DNA of 64,000 nucleotides from Nemertoderma westbladi (lineage: Eukaryota; Xenacoelomorpha; Nemertodermatida; Nemertodermatidae), in contig JAUCBJ010009146.1 in the NCBI GenBank assembly GCA_032718475.1, forward strand, positions 1-64,000. Reading direction: 5' to 3'. Shown here piece after piece: positions 48,841 to 60,618 of this stretch. Every line of letters starts with the position of its first letter. Position 1 is the stretch's first letter. The translations under genes and the position numbers were made by a program. The notes below the pieces were generated by a model, which was given only the letters and a program-made list of their open reading frames with translations, was not told the origin of the DNA and did no database searches.

Positions 48841-48885
48841 AGGGACCCTTATGGAAACGAGGTGAAACCTCATAAGGCTATCCCT
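48841..48885 (+). ncRNA. LINE copy 3 3' UTR hairpin
   Basis: Outer stem AGGGA/TCCCT, second stem CCTTAT/ATAAGG, bulge GGAAAC, apical stem GAGGT-GAA-ACCTC. All stems are perfect. Homologous structures at 29563-29608 and 39323-39370. Confidence 0.78.
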
Positions 48886-49464
48886 CCATTTTAATCTAAT
48901 ATTGCACATTTTCTACTTGTTTTTTATTTTAAGGTTCTACTTGTTTTATTTTTGTCTACCTTGTTTTATTGATGTCTACCTTGTTTTATTTTGTCTACCT
49001 TGTTTTATTTTGTATACCTTGTTTTATTGTATAAAATTATACTGAGACTCCGAGTTAATTTTACTGGACATATGTGATAAGTTTTAAACTACGTGTTCGT
49101 ATTTTATTGTACCTTGTTAAATAAATTTTATTGTACCTTGTTAATATAAATTTCATTGTATATATATTTTAAACTGTAAATTTTATTTTATTTCAAGTTT
49201 AATGTATGTATATACACGTGATTTATTGTAAACTACTGTACAGAGTTAGACAATTTTATTACATAATTTCAAACATGTATTACCGTCCATTAATTTACAT
49301 AATTTACATAAAACAATGAAAAATAAATTACCGGTAAATTGTGATTTATATATATTATTTCAATATTGTGCAGTATGTATTTTTATATGGGAAAAAATTC
49401 AATCAATCAATCAATGTCATTGTAGCCCTATATGGTGACATACCAGCAGTATGTGACCACCTAG

Positions 49465-49555
49465 CCAGAGTAGTAGTATAGTAGTAATATATAGTAGTAA
49501 GATATAGTAGTAATATATAGTAGTAAGATATAGTAGTAATATACAATAGGTACAT
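49465..49555. repeat. AT-rich short tandem repeat (AGTAGTAATATAT type)
   Basis: Alternating AGTAGTAATATAT and AGTAGTAAGATAT units, about six in all. Confidence 0.8.
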
Positions 49556-49682
49556 ACATTGAATAGGACTAATGAATGTATCTTGCTGAAATATTATTAT
49601 TATCTGATAATGGACCCTCCTGGTATAGATGTGCTGAACCTCTAAACGAACCCGGAGTGAAGTTAAACATCCATTTTTACTC

Positions 49683-52429
49683 GGGTGTGGAATCGAGTTC
49701 CTTCCTGAAAATAAGTTACCTACTAATCGGGATGTTTTGCGCCGCCTCAACTTCATAATGAAAACCCGCCGGCATAATGAAACCCTTTATATTTCTTCTG
49801 AATCACTGACATCTGAGATTGCTGAGCTTTGGGGGCGAGGTGGTATTCCAACAATTGCAACTCAATCAATAACATTAAAAATCGTTCGGTTCCATAAGGA
49901 ATACGACAACAAGGCTGCAAAGTTTAATAGGAATTCGAAGGGAAGCAAAAGGAGTGACGCTGTAAAAGGGCTTTGAGATTAAGCTGGATAACCTATTTAA
50001 TATAGCTTCGAAGAATGCAGAAGCAATGCTGCAAGCTCGGGCTAATTCAGGTGATTCTGCGGCAGCTGAGAACTTAAAATTCTTTTCTGATCAGCTCTCT
50101 ACACGGCAGGCGAGTATGGTTGGATTGGATTTAGAGAGGGCCAAGAACAGCAAAGCCAAAGCTATTAGAATAGCTAAGAAAGAGGAAGCTGCAGCAAAGA
50201 AGGCAGAGATGAAGAAGGCTAAACTGTCTGAAAGAATAATCGAAAATGTTTCATCAGCTTCAAAAGATAATGTTTCTACTGGAGAATCAACTCAAAATGA
50301 TGATGATAATGACTATGTTCCAAAGTTCAGAAAAGAAAAGAAGAGAAAATCTATTTGCACATCAGTACATACCTCTACAAATGTCCGAGTTCGCTCGACC
50401 TAGTAGTAGTAGTACATACCTCAACTCTCTGCAGGGAAAATATACCCAGCCAGCCTGGCGTAAGAATAGTTTGTGCTACATGTGCCGCCATTGGTATAAA
50501 TGTTATTACCGAAAATGTAACATTAAGCAGGTCAACAATGATGCGTCACCAAAAGAAAAACCATGAAGAACAGGTAATGAAGATAAAGGCTGATATAACA
50601 AGTGACCACGATCAAGGAGATTTGGAGATTCACTTTGATGGTAAGAGATTCAATCAAATAGCTGGGTATAAAGTAGAACCACGACTTGCTGTTTGTGTGA
50701 CTGGATCTGAACTCTGTAATGATAAGTTCATAGGAGCTCCACGAATGAAAGATGAATGTGGTGATACGATGGCTTATACAGTCAATTCAGTACTGATTGA
50801 ATGGGGAATTGTTAACACAGTGAAAGCAGTTTGTGTGGACACCACTAATTCAAACACAGGAGCTGAAAATGATAGTGTTGTTATTTTGGAGGGTCTGCTG
50901 GAACGTCCATTGGTTTGGCTACCATGTCGACACCACATGCTGGAACTAATGTTGAAGGCAGCATTTATCTTCAAGGTTAGCAAAGGGACACAAAGTCCTT
51001 ATGAGGCATCATTCACTGCTTTCCGTGAGGAACAGTATGATCAACTTGTTCTAACTGACTTTATCCTCCCTCAATTACCAGCAGATATGTTTGAAGATTT
51101 TAATGAGGTATTGGAAACCATGGAAGGTTTACTAAAGCCAGATGCTCCTGCACAGCCACGTGGATATTACCTGGATTTGATTGAACTCACCATCATATTT
51201 CTTGGTGGAACTCCACCTCGTGGTATCCATTTTAGACGTCCAGGACCATATAATCATACGAGGTGGATGTCAAAGTTAAGATATGCCATTTTGATGGAAC
51301 TCTTCACTCATCAAATTCAGATGACACCAGAGGCAACCAGTGACCAGCATGATTTTAATCTGTGGGCTATAAGAAATTATGTGGTTTATTGGTTCAGTGC
51401 TCCAGAATTACTGAATGCTCCCGCAAATGATCTTAAGTTTATGGAAAAGCTTAGTGTTCATGCAATTTATGATCAGGATCTTTATCGAGTCTGCAGTACT
51501 GTAATGTCCCGGCATCAATGGTACATCTCAGCTGAGTTGTTGTTACTTGCCTTGATCGACAGCAAGACATCAGACAAAGATAAAGGTGAGATTGCCAGTG
51601 CTCTTCTGGCGCAGCCCATGGAAGATATGGCTTCAAGGCGGCCCCAGTTCCTGTTCTGTAGATGCAATGGGTGGTTTGATTCATCGATGGTATGTTGTGA
51701 TAACGACAAGTGTCCCATTAAATGGTACCACTTTAAATGTGTCAACATATCAAAGAAACCTTTAGGGCAGTGGTATTGTCCACGTTGTCCTCGACCATCA
51801 GTAAATGAGAAGTTCTGCATATGCCAGAAGGGAGGAGATGGAGCAATGGTTGCATGTGATAATGTGTTGTGCACCATTGATTGGTTCCATTTCAGGTGGG
51901 TCTTGATGATCATATGATTTTATGAGACCTTCAATTGATAACAAATATATTTGTTACATATTATATATACCAACCAATATAAGTTTTTCACAGTGTTTAT
52001 CATTATTTGCGTAGACAGACAAACTAACTACAATTACTAATACAATTACTCTATTTATATTAGGTGTGTTGACATCACTACATTTCCAAGTGGGCTGTGG
52101 TACTGCAAGTGGTGTAGAGGAATTGATTCTTCGACACAAAAGAAACCACTAACACGCTGTCTGAAAGAGTCAACCCCAGATCATGGCTGCTTTTCAAGGT
52201 ATATAATCTGGATACAGCTTGGTTGCGATTAAAACCAGAGTTTTACAACACGGACTGTGGTTACTTAGCTGCGAAGGAGAAACTGAACAAGTTGACTACA
52301 GTTAACGATATCTCAGAACGAGGAGTAGCTCACACCTTACGATATCTTCAGTACCCACGGACAACTAATGAGAGAGATTTACAGAACCTCCTCCTGGTTG
52401 CCAAGCACCACATTGACCAATACCCATAA
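49683..52429 (+). pseudogene. Transposase-like gene with two ING-like PHD fingers, broken
   Basis: Part 1 (49683-49973) reads GIEFLPENKLPTNRDVLRRL... and SITLKIVRFHKEYDNKAAKF; a one-base shift near 49971 leads to FEIKLDNLFNIASKNAEAML (to 50403). Part 2 (50355-51917 frame) has a block resembling an RNase H-fold transposase core: AVCVDTTNSNTGAEN, then WLPCRHHMLELML. PHD finger 1 is about 51648-51792 (FCRC...CDNDKCPIKWYHFKC...WYCPRC). PHD finger 2 starts near 51810 and crosses a 168-nt intron (51896-52063, GTGGGT...TTAG) to finish WYCKWCRG. After another frame change near 52190 comes YNLDTAWLRLKPEF and VNDISERGVA, which matches the C-terminal end of the same uncharacterised transposase-like family in other invertebrates. 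The PHD fingers thus sit inside the transposase-like protein. Frame breaks at 49971, ~50400 and ~52190 suggest a pseudogene unless some are unrecognised introns. Confidence 0.7.
51896..52063 (+). other. Intron splitting the second PHD finger
   Basis: Donor CAG|GTGGGT and acceptor ATTAG|GTG. Removal joins ...WFHFR with CVDITTFPSGLWYC and restores the missing zinc ligands of the PHD finger. Reading through it instead gives a stop within ~7 codons. Confidence 0.8.
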
Positions 52430-52631
52430 TATGACCGTGATACTTTTGCAATTATTGTGTGATGGAGATAGTGATTAACTGGACTAGCTTCTTTCTTTCT
52501 TTCTGTATAAACTGTACACCTATCCTGTCTAGGTTACTTGTTGATTGGATTAACCTTGTTTTCAATGTTTGATGTTGAAATGATTAAAATGGACCTTCAT
52601 TGTTAAAACATATGTCATGAAGCAGGCCTAG

Positions 52632-53528
52632 CCCAGTGAAAAGTGCGCAAGCGTATCGCAAGCGTGCAACGCAGGCATATCTGATGTGATTCCCAAGAGT
52701 TATGGCCCGACCTTTACGCAAGCGACCTACTTGCGTTAAGTCGCATAGATATCGCAACAACTTGCGTTCAGTCGCATAAAACTCACATGCGATTCACTTG
52801 CGACTTTCAAGCGTCATGAGGCATAAATATCACAAAAATCTACTGATTGTGATTTTTGTGTAATATATTGAGACCTTGTGACAAAAAATATGATACAGTA
52901 GTTGATTATTCCACTACTGTTTGATACTATGGGCTTCCATATCATCTGCCTACTGTACTTACCTTACATTACATTACATTACACTCTCTAGACATAGAAC
53001 ATTAGACTTCGTGTATGAATCAATACTAGAAATGGTTGGTTATATACAGGTTAATACAAATAGATTAGAATAACCATGATACACTTTTAACTATTCCCTA
53101 TAATTTTCAATTCTATAAAATATATGAATATAATCACTGAATTCGACAGCCATACAGTATTAGATAATTCATATTCATCAATTTTATATTTTAAATCTAT
53201 TTATTTCTTGATATGGAATTTTTTTTTTAATTAATAATCTTGAGTGTAATTAAAAACATGCGATTCACATGGGAATTAACGCATGAGATTCTCATGGTGT
53301 AAAACATGCGTTAAATAAGCGTTAAATGAGGTGTGATTCCCATGCGATTTTCATGCACGGAATCACAGGCGTAAAATAAGTTGTGAATCGCATGCGTGGA
53401 ATCGCTTCCCTATTTTACATGTGATTCACATGCGAATCACAAGAGTTTTATCGCTATTTATTGAGCCGCAATAAAAACGCATGACGCATTAAAATCACTT
53501 GCGATACGCATGCGCATTTTTCACTGGG
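52632..53528. mobile_element. Non-autonomous TIR DNA transposon, 897 bp
   Basis: The ends are inverted repeats of about 33 bp with few mismatches, starting CCCAGTGAAAA and continuing TGCGCA.GCGTATCGCAAG. The inside is full of short palindromic words such as CATGCGATTC, GCATGCG and GATTCACATGCG. No transposase frame. AG flanks both ends, too short to call a target duplication. Superfamily unknown. Confidence 0.85.
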
Positions 53529-53700
53529 AGGTATCTTTTCAAACACCTACTGATATCTATCTTACAGTCTTATCCTTCCTATACAGTATATAGGAATGAT
53601 ATGGACAATAACTACATATCAGCATCGAATTAATTTGTACCGAAATACTGAATAATAAGGTTCAATCAACTCACTTTAACGAATAGCAAGTGCAATGGAG

Positions 53701-53982
53701 AAGTTCCTACAACAGCCAATCTGTAGAAAATATGGCAAAGGTTCAAAATAAACCTATTTTATTATCTTATACTATTTGGAACTAGTCCCACTGCAACATT
53801 CAAATTCGAAAAAAAAACAGCTTTTTCAGCAACATTTTTTCATGGTTTGAAGGTCACCGTGGGAGTAGTTCGGCACATTTTTGGACACCATCGTTGATAT
53901 TTATCGAGTTTTTACACAATTTGGAACAAATTCTCGTATGTAGTAAAGTAATATTGATAGCGAAAGTTGGTTTTTTTTAACC
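53701..53982. repeat. Dispersed ~300-bp repeat, copy 2 (inverted)
   Basis: Reverse-complement homologue of 43715-44014, with matching ends (AAGTTCCTACAACAGCC and GGTTTTTTTTAACC). Confidence 0.85.
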
Positions 53983-54312
53983 ACTAGCAATCAAGGCTGC
54001 AAGGCTAGCAGCAGCCTGGCAGCAGCAATACAACCAGGTCAGAAGGTGTACGTACACGCGAACAACACCTTGCAGGTTGCAGCCTTGAATACAACACAGC
54101 AATACCGGACAGCCGGACCAGTGCCCTGTTGTCTGAGTGTCATCACTGCACTGACCACAGAACCTCTGAACCTGTCTGCCAGTGCAGGTGCAGCAACGCA
54201 ACAGTCAGTACTGCAGTAGGCTACTGAATTGTTAATACCGGTACTGCTGTACTGTACTGCCTGACTGCTGTAATATTTAAATACTCAGATACTGAAACTG
54301 AAATCAGGAAAT
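53983..54312. other. Upstream region of nicalin
   Basis: No coding signal; CAGTACTG and ACCGGTAC words as elsewhere. No promoter element that I can support. Confidence 0.4.
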
Positions 54313-57239
54313 ATGACTATGGAAGAGTTTACGACGACTGTCTGCGATTTAGGCCGGTGGCACTTGGTCGCCGCAGTGCTCCTTCTTCCCCTCCTAGCTG
54401 CGCTGAACTCCCCTCTAGGCGGGGAGGCCAGTAGCGACTTCCCCGCCTACCGGATGTACCAATACGACCTGTACGGGAAGGCGTACGGCTGTAAACAGTC
54501 CCGCCTAAACCTCGAAGCCGCTGCCTTGTCTACTACTCCAGGGAGTAGCAACTACGCCCGTAGATGTCTCGTCTACCGTGCCTTGGATCTCACTGTGGAC
54601 CACATAAAAGCGATTCTCGCTACCACAGTCGGTGGTCTACTAGTCCTCCTCCCACCTGATTGGTCAGTCGCATCGGCTGAAGCGATAGCGGCGTTCCAAC
54701 AACTAGAATCCTGGGCTCTCTCCGAAGAGTTCGATCTTCCGGTTTACTTCGCCGCGGAGACTCCGGTACTCCGCGGGGTCCACCAGTCGTTAGTCGCGGG
54801 TACCGCAGCCAGCGAGGCCCCGACCGCCGCTCAGGCCCTGGTGAGGTCTATCAGCGCCGCTGGCTACCAGCTGGTCACCGCCACCACTGACGCCGCTAAT
54901 AAACCCCTACCCAACGCTGAGTTGACCACCCTCTACGGCCTACTAACGGCAGATAGGTCAGTAGGTTGAATTTAAAGATTAGGCCCATTATATTAGTTGG
55001 AGTATATTTTTTTGTTTAGGCCTACTAGTCTTCGGCGGACACTATTGACTATTATACTATTCTTCCTCTGGGTTTATGAATTTTACACAAGTCTGCAAAG
55101 GACGCGGCCTGGCCTGGCGATATAGGCCTGGCCTATATATATCAGTATATTGTTTTATTTGTAAAAAAAAATACAAAAAAAATACAAAAATATCAATCGG
55201 TACCGGCACCGGTAGTAAAAAAGTCTTAAAAAGAATTAATCTAAAATTAGTATTTTTTTAAATATACAGACGGCTGGACGGGAGCGGAATTAACCCACTG
55301 TATGTATGTAGTTCTTAGTCTGTTGCTTAAGGTTACAAACTCTATTCACACCACTACCCTTGTTGCTACTTATTCCATTACGGTACTTAAAGTTACAACA
55401 TCTGTTATTTAAATTATAATTTCTTTATTATTTATTTTTAATTTCACACCATATCAATAAAGATTGGGTGATGCGCTGATGCGTGATGGTAACGCCCTTT
55501 AATGGCACAAGAAGTATAGGAAATCCAGCAGCAAAGTACCTTACTGATCTAGACTTTGCTGATGACTTAGAGGTAGGTACTGTCTGAATCACTAGAGGTT
55601 GCTTCCAGTGTTGGTCTTTTTGTAAACTCAAAGAAGACCAGTTTTGACAGTGAACCAAGACAGTTCTCAAGAAATGTCTGATCGTAAGGGCATAAGCCTT
55701 AGGGGCGGCTTACTTGAGCACGTGGATGACTTATGTTACCAGCTACAGGTGAAGACCTTCGGAGACGTAAGGGGAAGGCATGGGCAGCTTTAAATAGTCT
55801 GTCCAGGATTTGGAAGTCTCATAGAATAAAATTGAATCTTAAAGGTTCCATTATTTAGAGCAGCAGTAGCACCAGTACTCCTCTATGGGAGTCAATGCTG
55901 GGCTCTAACTGCTGAGGACATCAAATCTCTGGATGGCACATTCACAAGAATGCTACGCCGGGTTCATTGTGTCAAGTACACTGCACACATCTCCAACCAG
56001 ACACTATATAACATTGGAGGTGTCTCATTGGTTCCCCCAAGCTTGATACTTGAACAGAGCCGCCCCCGCTTTGTAGGACATTGCTTTCGCCGTGAGGACC
56101 AGCCAGTGCATAATCTTGTACTTTGGCAGCCTCATGGAGTGAATAAGCATGGTGGACAGCCCATGACTTTCTTGAGACGCATCTTAAAGGACACTGGCCT
56201 TGAAGATGCGGATGATCTAGCAAATGTCATGGGTGATAAGGAGTTATGGCGGCGCAATTTTGTCGACAAGCCGGCACAGCATTATTAATAAAATGTAATG
56301 AAGCACACCGATAGTAATTAATTTTCAAATATCATATTAACGTTAATGCAGTATATTGCAGTATTGTAATTCCTTACAACTTAATTTTTATTATTTTTTA
56401 ACAGTTTTTTTTATTTATATAATTTAATTTAATAATTTAATTACATTTTATTGGCGCAATTTCTGCGTTTTTAAATGTAATCTGACTTTTCGAGGTTCCT
56501 GGACCGGGATTTAAATTTTAGTAAATTTTAAAGAATTTTGTCAGTTAGTGAAATTTTTAGTCTTTATTGATTCGTAACATTTTTTTGTCATAAATGAATT
56601 TCCGGCTTATAATTTTCTTTAAACAAATATTAGGCCTAAATTTTATTAGTTTACGAATTAATTCGATAACTTATTTTGCTCTTCTTTACTTTACCGTGTA
56701 TACTAGACGCCGCCCATACAGTATATAGGCCTACCGGTACCTAAATATCTTTACTAGGTCAAAGTTAATTAGATGTAATTTTTTTTAAAGATCTCTACGC
56801 CCCCCGTCGGAGTAAATTATATATTTATTAATTATAATAGAGTTGAGGCTACCCGGGAGTAAAATCAATGTGCACAGCGTTAAAATAAATAATAATTAAA
56901 TTAATTGAGGACAGAGGTAAAAATATTTAACTACTGTAAAAGTAACTAGATGTAATATAATTTATAATTATTTTACAGCAACTTTTTTATTTATTTTTTT
57001 TTTATTACGTTTGCAGCGGCGACTCTTCAGACGAGACCCCCACCGTTGTCATAGCGACCCACTATGACACCGCTGGTATGGTCCCCGGTTGGCCGGCCCA
57101 CGGTGGGCCCCAGTCTGGCACTGTGGCCGCCTTCCTGGAGACCCTACGTCTACTGTCCCTTCTCTACTCGCAACCGGCCACTCGGCCTTTATACAACGTC
57201 GTGTTCGTACTCAGTGCCGGTGGCCAGTACAGCTACCAG
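54313..57239 (+). CDS. NCLN: Nicalin (BOS complex subunit NCLN), first two exons only
   Basis: Exon 1 is 54313-54956 (ATG start, donor AG|GTCAGT, phase 2); exon 2 is 57017-57239 (acceptor TTGCAG, donor CAG|GTGGGA, phase 0). Together they give 289 residues. Residues ~17-33 are a hydrophobic signal/anchor. YRMYQYDLYGKAYG followed by LNLEA, RRCLVYRALDL, and PVYFA are nicalin hallmarks. Exon 2 (TVVIATHYDTAGMVP, NVVFVLSAGGQYSYQ) is the M28 aminopeptidase-like region; in the family it lacks metal-binding activity. Nicalin is an ER membrane protein that works with TMEM147 and NOMO in the translocon for multipass proteins. The remaining exons are not visible in the next 6.8 kb. Exons are GC-rich compared with introns. 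The gene is either very extended by repeats or incomplete. Confidence 0.85.
55482..56288 (+). pseudogene. LINE reverse-transcriptase remnant in nicalin intron 1
   Basis: A catalytic box LDFADDLEV is readable at 55549-55575, followed by several stops. From 55866 a cleaner frame reads APVLLYGSQCWALT, RMLRRVHCVKYTAHISN, RPRFVGHCFRRED and KHGGQPMTFLRRILKDTG, the typical C-terminal part of ORF2 (LLYG, RR-x-x-G-H, R/K-GG-R/Q-P). Several frameshifts and stops; inactive. The group differs from LINE copies 1-3. Confidence 0.75.
56289..57016. other. Remainder of nicalin intron 1, no feature seen
   Basis: AT-rich sequence with a polypyrimidine-rich acceptor region before 57017. Confidence 0.5.
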
Positions 57240-57360
57240 GTGGGAATAATATCCGGAGATTTAATTAATACATAGGCCTACGTTTTGGTTTTCAATACTA
57301 ATTATATTACTTTTATTTATAATTATTTCTAAATTGTTTTATTTATATTCCATGGTTCCA

Positions 57361-60165
57361 TCCATTCTGAGGATGGAGGCCTTCAGACTGGGCGGGGTCT
57401 AGAGATGGAGGCCGTCAGACAGAACGGGTTTCATATGGTTCCGGGGATGGAGGCAGTCAGACAGGGTGGGGTCCATGGTTCCGGGGATGGAGACAGTCAG
57501 ACAGGGTGGGGTCCATGATTCCGGGGATGGAGGCCGTCAGAAGGGTGGGGTCCATGGTTCCGGGGATGGAGGCCTTCAGACAGGGCGGGGTCCATGGTTA
57601 CGGGGATGGAGGCCGTCAGACAGGGCGGGGTACATGGTTCCGGGGATGGAGGCCGTCAGACAGGGCGGGGTCCATGGTTCCGGGGATGGAGACAGTCAGA
57701 CAGGACGGGGTCCATGGTTCCGGGGATGGAGGCCGTCAGACAGGGCGGGGTCCATGTTTGCGTGGATGGAGGCCGTCAGACAGGGCGGGGTCTATGTTTC
57801 CGGGGATGGAGGCCGTCAGACAGGGCGGGGTCCATGGTTCCGGGGATGGAGGCCGTCAGACAGGGCGGGGTCCATGGTTCCGGGGATGGAGGCCGTCAGA
57901 CAGAGCGGGTTCCATGGTTCCGGGGATGGAGGCCGTCAGACAGGGCGGGGTCCATGGTTCCGGGGATGGAGGCCGTCAGAAGGGCGGGGTCCATGGTTCC
58001 GGGGATGGAGGCCGTCAGACAGGGCGGGGTCCATGTTTCCGGGGATGGAGGCCGTCAGACAGGGCGGGGTCTATGTTTCCGGGGATGGAGGCCGTCAGAC
58101 AGGGCGGGGTCCATGGTTCCGGGGATGTAGGCCGTCAGACAGGGCGGGGTCCATGGTTCCGGGGATGGAGGCCGTCAGACAGAGCGGGTTCCATGGTTCC
58201 GGGGATGGAGGCCGTCAGACAGGGCGGGGTCCATGGTTCCGGGGATGGAGGCCTTCAGACAGGGCGGGGTCCATGGTTACGGGGATGGAGGCCGTCAGAC
58301 AGGGCGGGGTACATGGTTCCGGGGATGGAGGCCGTCAGACAGGGCGGGGTCCATGGTTCCGGGGATGGAGACAGTCAGACAGGACGGGGTCCATGGTTCC
58401 GGGGATGGAGGCCGTCAGACAGGGCGGGGTCCATGTTTGCGTGGATGGAGGCCGTCAGACAGGGCGGGGTCTATGTTTCCGGGGATGGAGGCCGTCAGAC
58501 AGGGCGGGGTCCATGGTTCCGGGGATGGAGGCCGTCAGACAGGGCGGGGTCCATGGTTCCGGGGATGGAGGCCGTCAGACAGAGCGGGTTCCATGGTTCC
58601 GGGGATGGAGGCCGTCAGACAGGGCGGGGTCCATGGTTCCGGGGATGGAGGCCGTCAGAAGGGCGGGGTCCATGGTTCCGGGGATGGAGGCCGTCAGACA
58701 GGGCGGGGTCCATGTTTCCGGGGATGGAGGCCGTCAGACAGGGCGGGGTCCATGTTTCCGGATGGAGGCCGTCAGACAGGGCGGGGTCCATGGTTCCGGG
58801 GATGGAGGCCGTCAGACAGGGCGGTTTCCATGGTTCCGGGGATGGAGGCCGTCAGAAGGGCGGGGTCCATGGTTCCGGGGATGGAGGCCGTCTGACAGGG
58901 CGGGGTCCATGTTTCCGGGGATGGAGGCCGTCAGACAGGGCGGGGTCCATGGTTCCGGGGATGGAGGCCGTCAGACAGGGCGGGGTCCATGGTTCCGGGG
59001 ATGGAGACAGTCAGACAGGACGGGGTCCATGGTTCCGGGGATGGAGGCATTCAGACAGGGTGGGGTCCATGGTTCCGGGGATGGAGGCCGTCAGAAGGGC
59101 GGGGTCCATGGTTCCGGGATGGAGACAGTCAGACAGGGTGGGGTCCATGGTTCCGGGGATGGAGGCCGTCAGACAGGGCGGGTTCCATGGTTCCGGGGAT
59201 GGAGGCATTCAGACAGGGTGGGGTCCATGGTTCCGGGGATGGAGGCCGTCAGAAGGGCGGGGTCCATGGTTCCGGGGATGGAGACAGTCAGACAGGGCGG
59301 GGTCCATGTTTGCGGGGATGGAGGCAGTCAGAAGGGCGGAGTCCATGGTTCCGAGGATGGAGGCAGTCAGAAGGGTGGGGTACATGGTTCCGAGGATGGA
59401 GGCAGTCAGATGGGTGGGGTACATGGTTCCGAGGATGGAGGCAGTCAGAAGGGTGGGGTACATGGTTCCGAGGATGGAGGCAGTCAGAAGGGTGGGGTAC
59501 ATGGTTCCGAGGATGGAGGCAGTCAGAAGGGTGGGGTACATGGTTCCGGGGATGGAGGCCGTCAGAAGGGCGGGGTCCATGGTTCCGGGGATGGAGACAG
59601 TCAGACAGGGTGGGGTCAATGGTTCCGGGGATGGAGGCCGTCAGACAGGGCGGGTTCCATGGTTCCGGGGATGGAGGCATTCAGACAGGGTGGGGTCCAT
59701 GGTTCCGGGGATGGAGGCCGTCAGACAGGGCGGGGTCCATGGTTCCGGGGATGGAGGCCGTCAGACAGGGCGGGGTCCATGGTTACGGGGATGGAGGCAG
59801 TCAGAAGGGTGGGGTCCATGGTTCCGGGGATGGAGGCCGTCAGACAGGGCGGGGTCCATGGTTCCGGGGATGTAGGCCGTCAGACAGGGCGGGGTCCATG
59901 GTTCCGGGGATGGATGCCGTCAGACAGGGCGGGGTCCATGGTTCCGGGGATGGAGGCCGTCAGAAGGGCGGGGTCCATGGTTCCGGGGATGGAGACAGTC
60001 AGACAGGGCGGGGTCCATGTTAGCGGGGATGGAGGCAGTCAGAAGGGCGGGGTCCATGGTTCCGAGGATGGAGGCAGTCAGAAGGGTGGGGTACATGGTT
60101 CCGAGGATGGAGGCAGTCAGAAGGGTGGGGTCCATGGTTCCGAGGATGGAGGCAGTGTGGATTAA
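57361..60165. repeat. 40-bp minisatellite in nicalin intron 2, about 70 copies
   Basis: Units of GGTTCCGGGGATGGAGGCCG plus TCAGACAGGGCGGGGTCCAT. Variants include GAAGGG for GACAGGG (38 bp), CAGTCAG for CGTCAG, GAGGATGG, and TTTCC or TTGCG in place of GTTCC. Blocks of units recur in the same order (for example 57586-58000 and 58246-58670), so it is higher-order. As 40 is not a multiple of 3 and stops are absent, long frames of hundreds of codons exist on the plus strand; these are not genes. Confidence 0.95.
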
Positions 60166-60614
60166 AGTCTGTTCTGAATGTTCGGGGAAAAACAGTCTAT
60201 TGCCTGCTGACAGAACGTAAAATAAAATAAACATTGCAGCATTGACCTTAACTAAGCAGTATAATAAACATACAGGCAGGCATATATACATAGAACTGTA
60301 AAATATAGAAGTGAATAACTGAATAATATCAAGCAGTCAGCACGGTAGGTAAATACTAAGTATAATAATATATCTGCCTTATACAGTATAATTAAAGACG
60401 GCGTCAAAACGCCTTGAAGGAACCGAAGTTAAACCAAACCGAAACTAATATTTTTACAGGCCATGAGTCTCCGACCATTTCGTACAGGATTTCAACTAAC
60501 TCCACTACCTATACTGTAATTTGCACATGTTGAGCATTTATAATAAAATATTGCATCAATATGGTGAACAAAGTTAGTTAGCGCAAACAATTGTCATATC
60601 TCATAATCTGTTCC
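60166..60614. other. No gene seen
   Basis: AT-rich intronic or intergenic sequence; no nicalin exon recognised. Confidence 0.5.
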
Positions 60615-60618
60615 TATA

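Larger units (their letters stand above)
44535..49415 (+). mobile_element. LINE copy 3: full-length-like but frameshifted CR1/L2-like element
   Basis: ORF1 (44535-45593), in-frame UGA, ORF2 in four frame-shifted pieces (45594-48640), then a ~0.75 kb 3' UTR with hairpin (48841-48885), a stretch of repeated CTACCTTGTTTTATT (about 48930-49030) and a CAAT-repeat tail (49398-49414). 44015-44534 shows no coding signal and presumably includes its 5' UTR. Same architecture as copy 1 but well diverged from it. Confidence 0.85.

Noticed and set aside
57466-60165. Reading frames of 899 and 789 codons on the plus strand
   Set aside because: They are translations of a 40-bp tandem repeat lacking stop codons; overlapping frames are equally open and the sequence lies in an intron.
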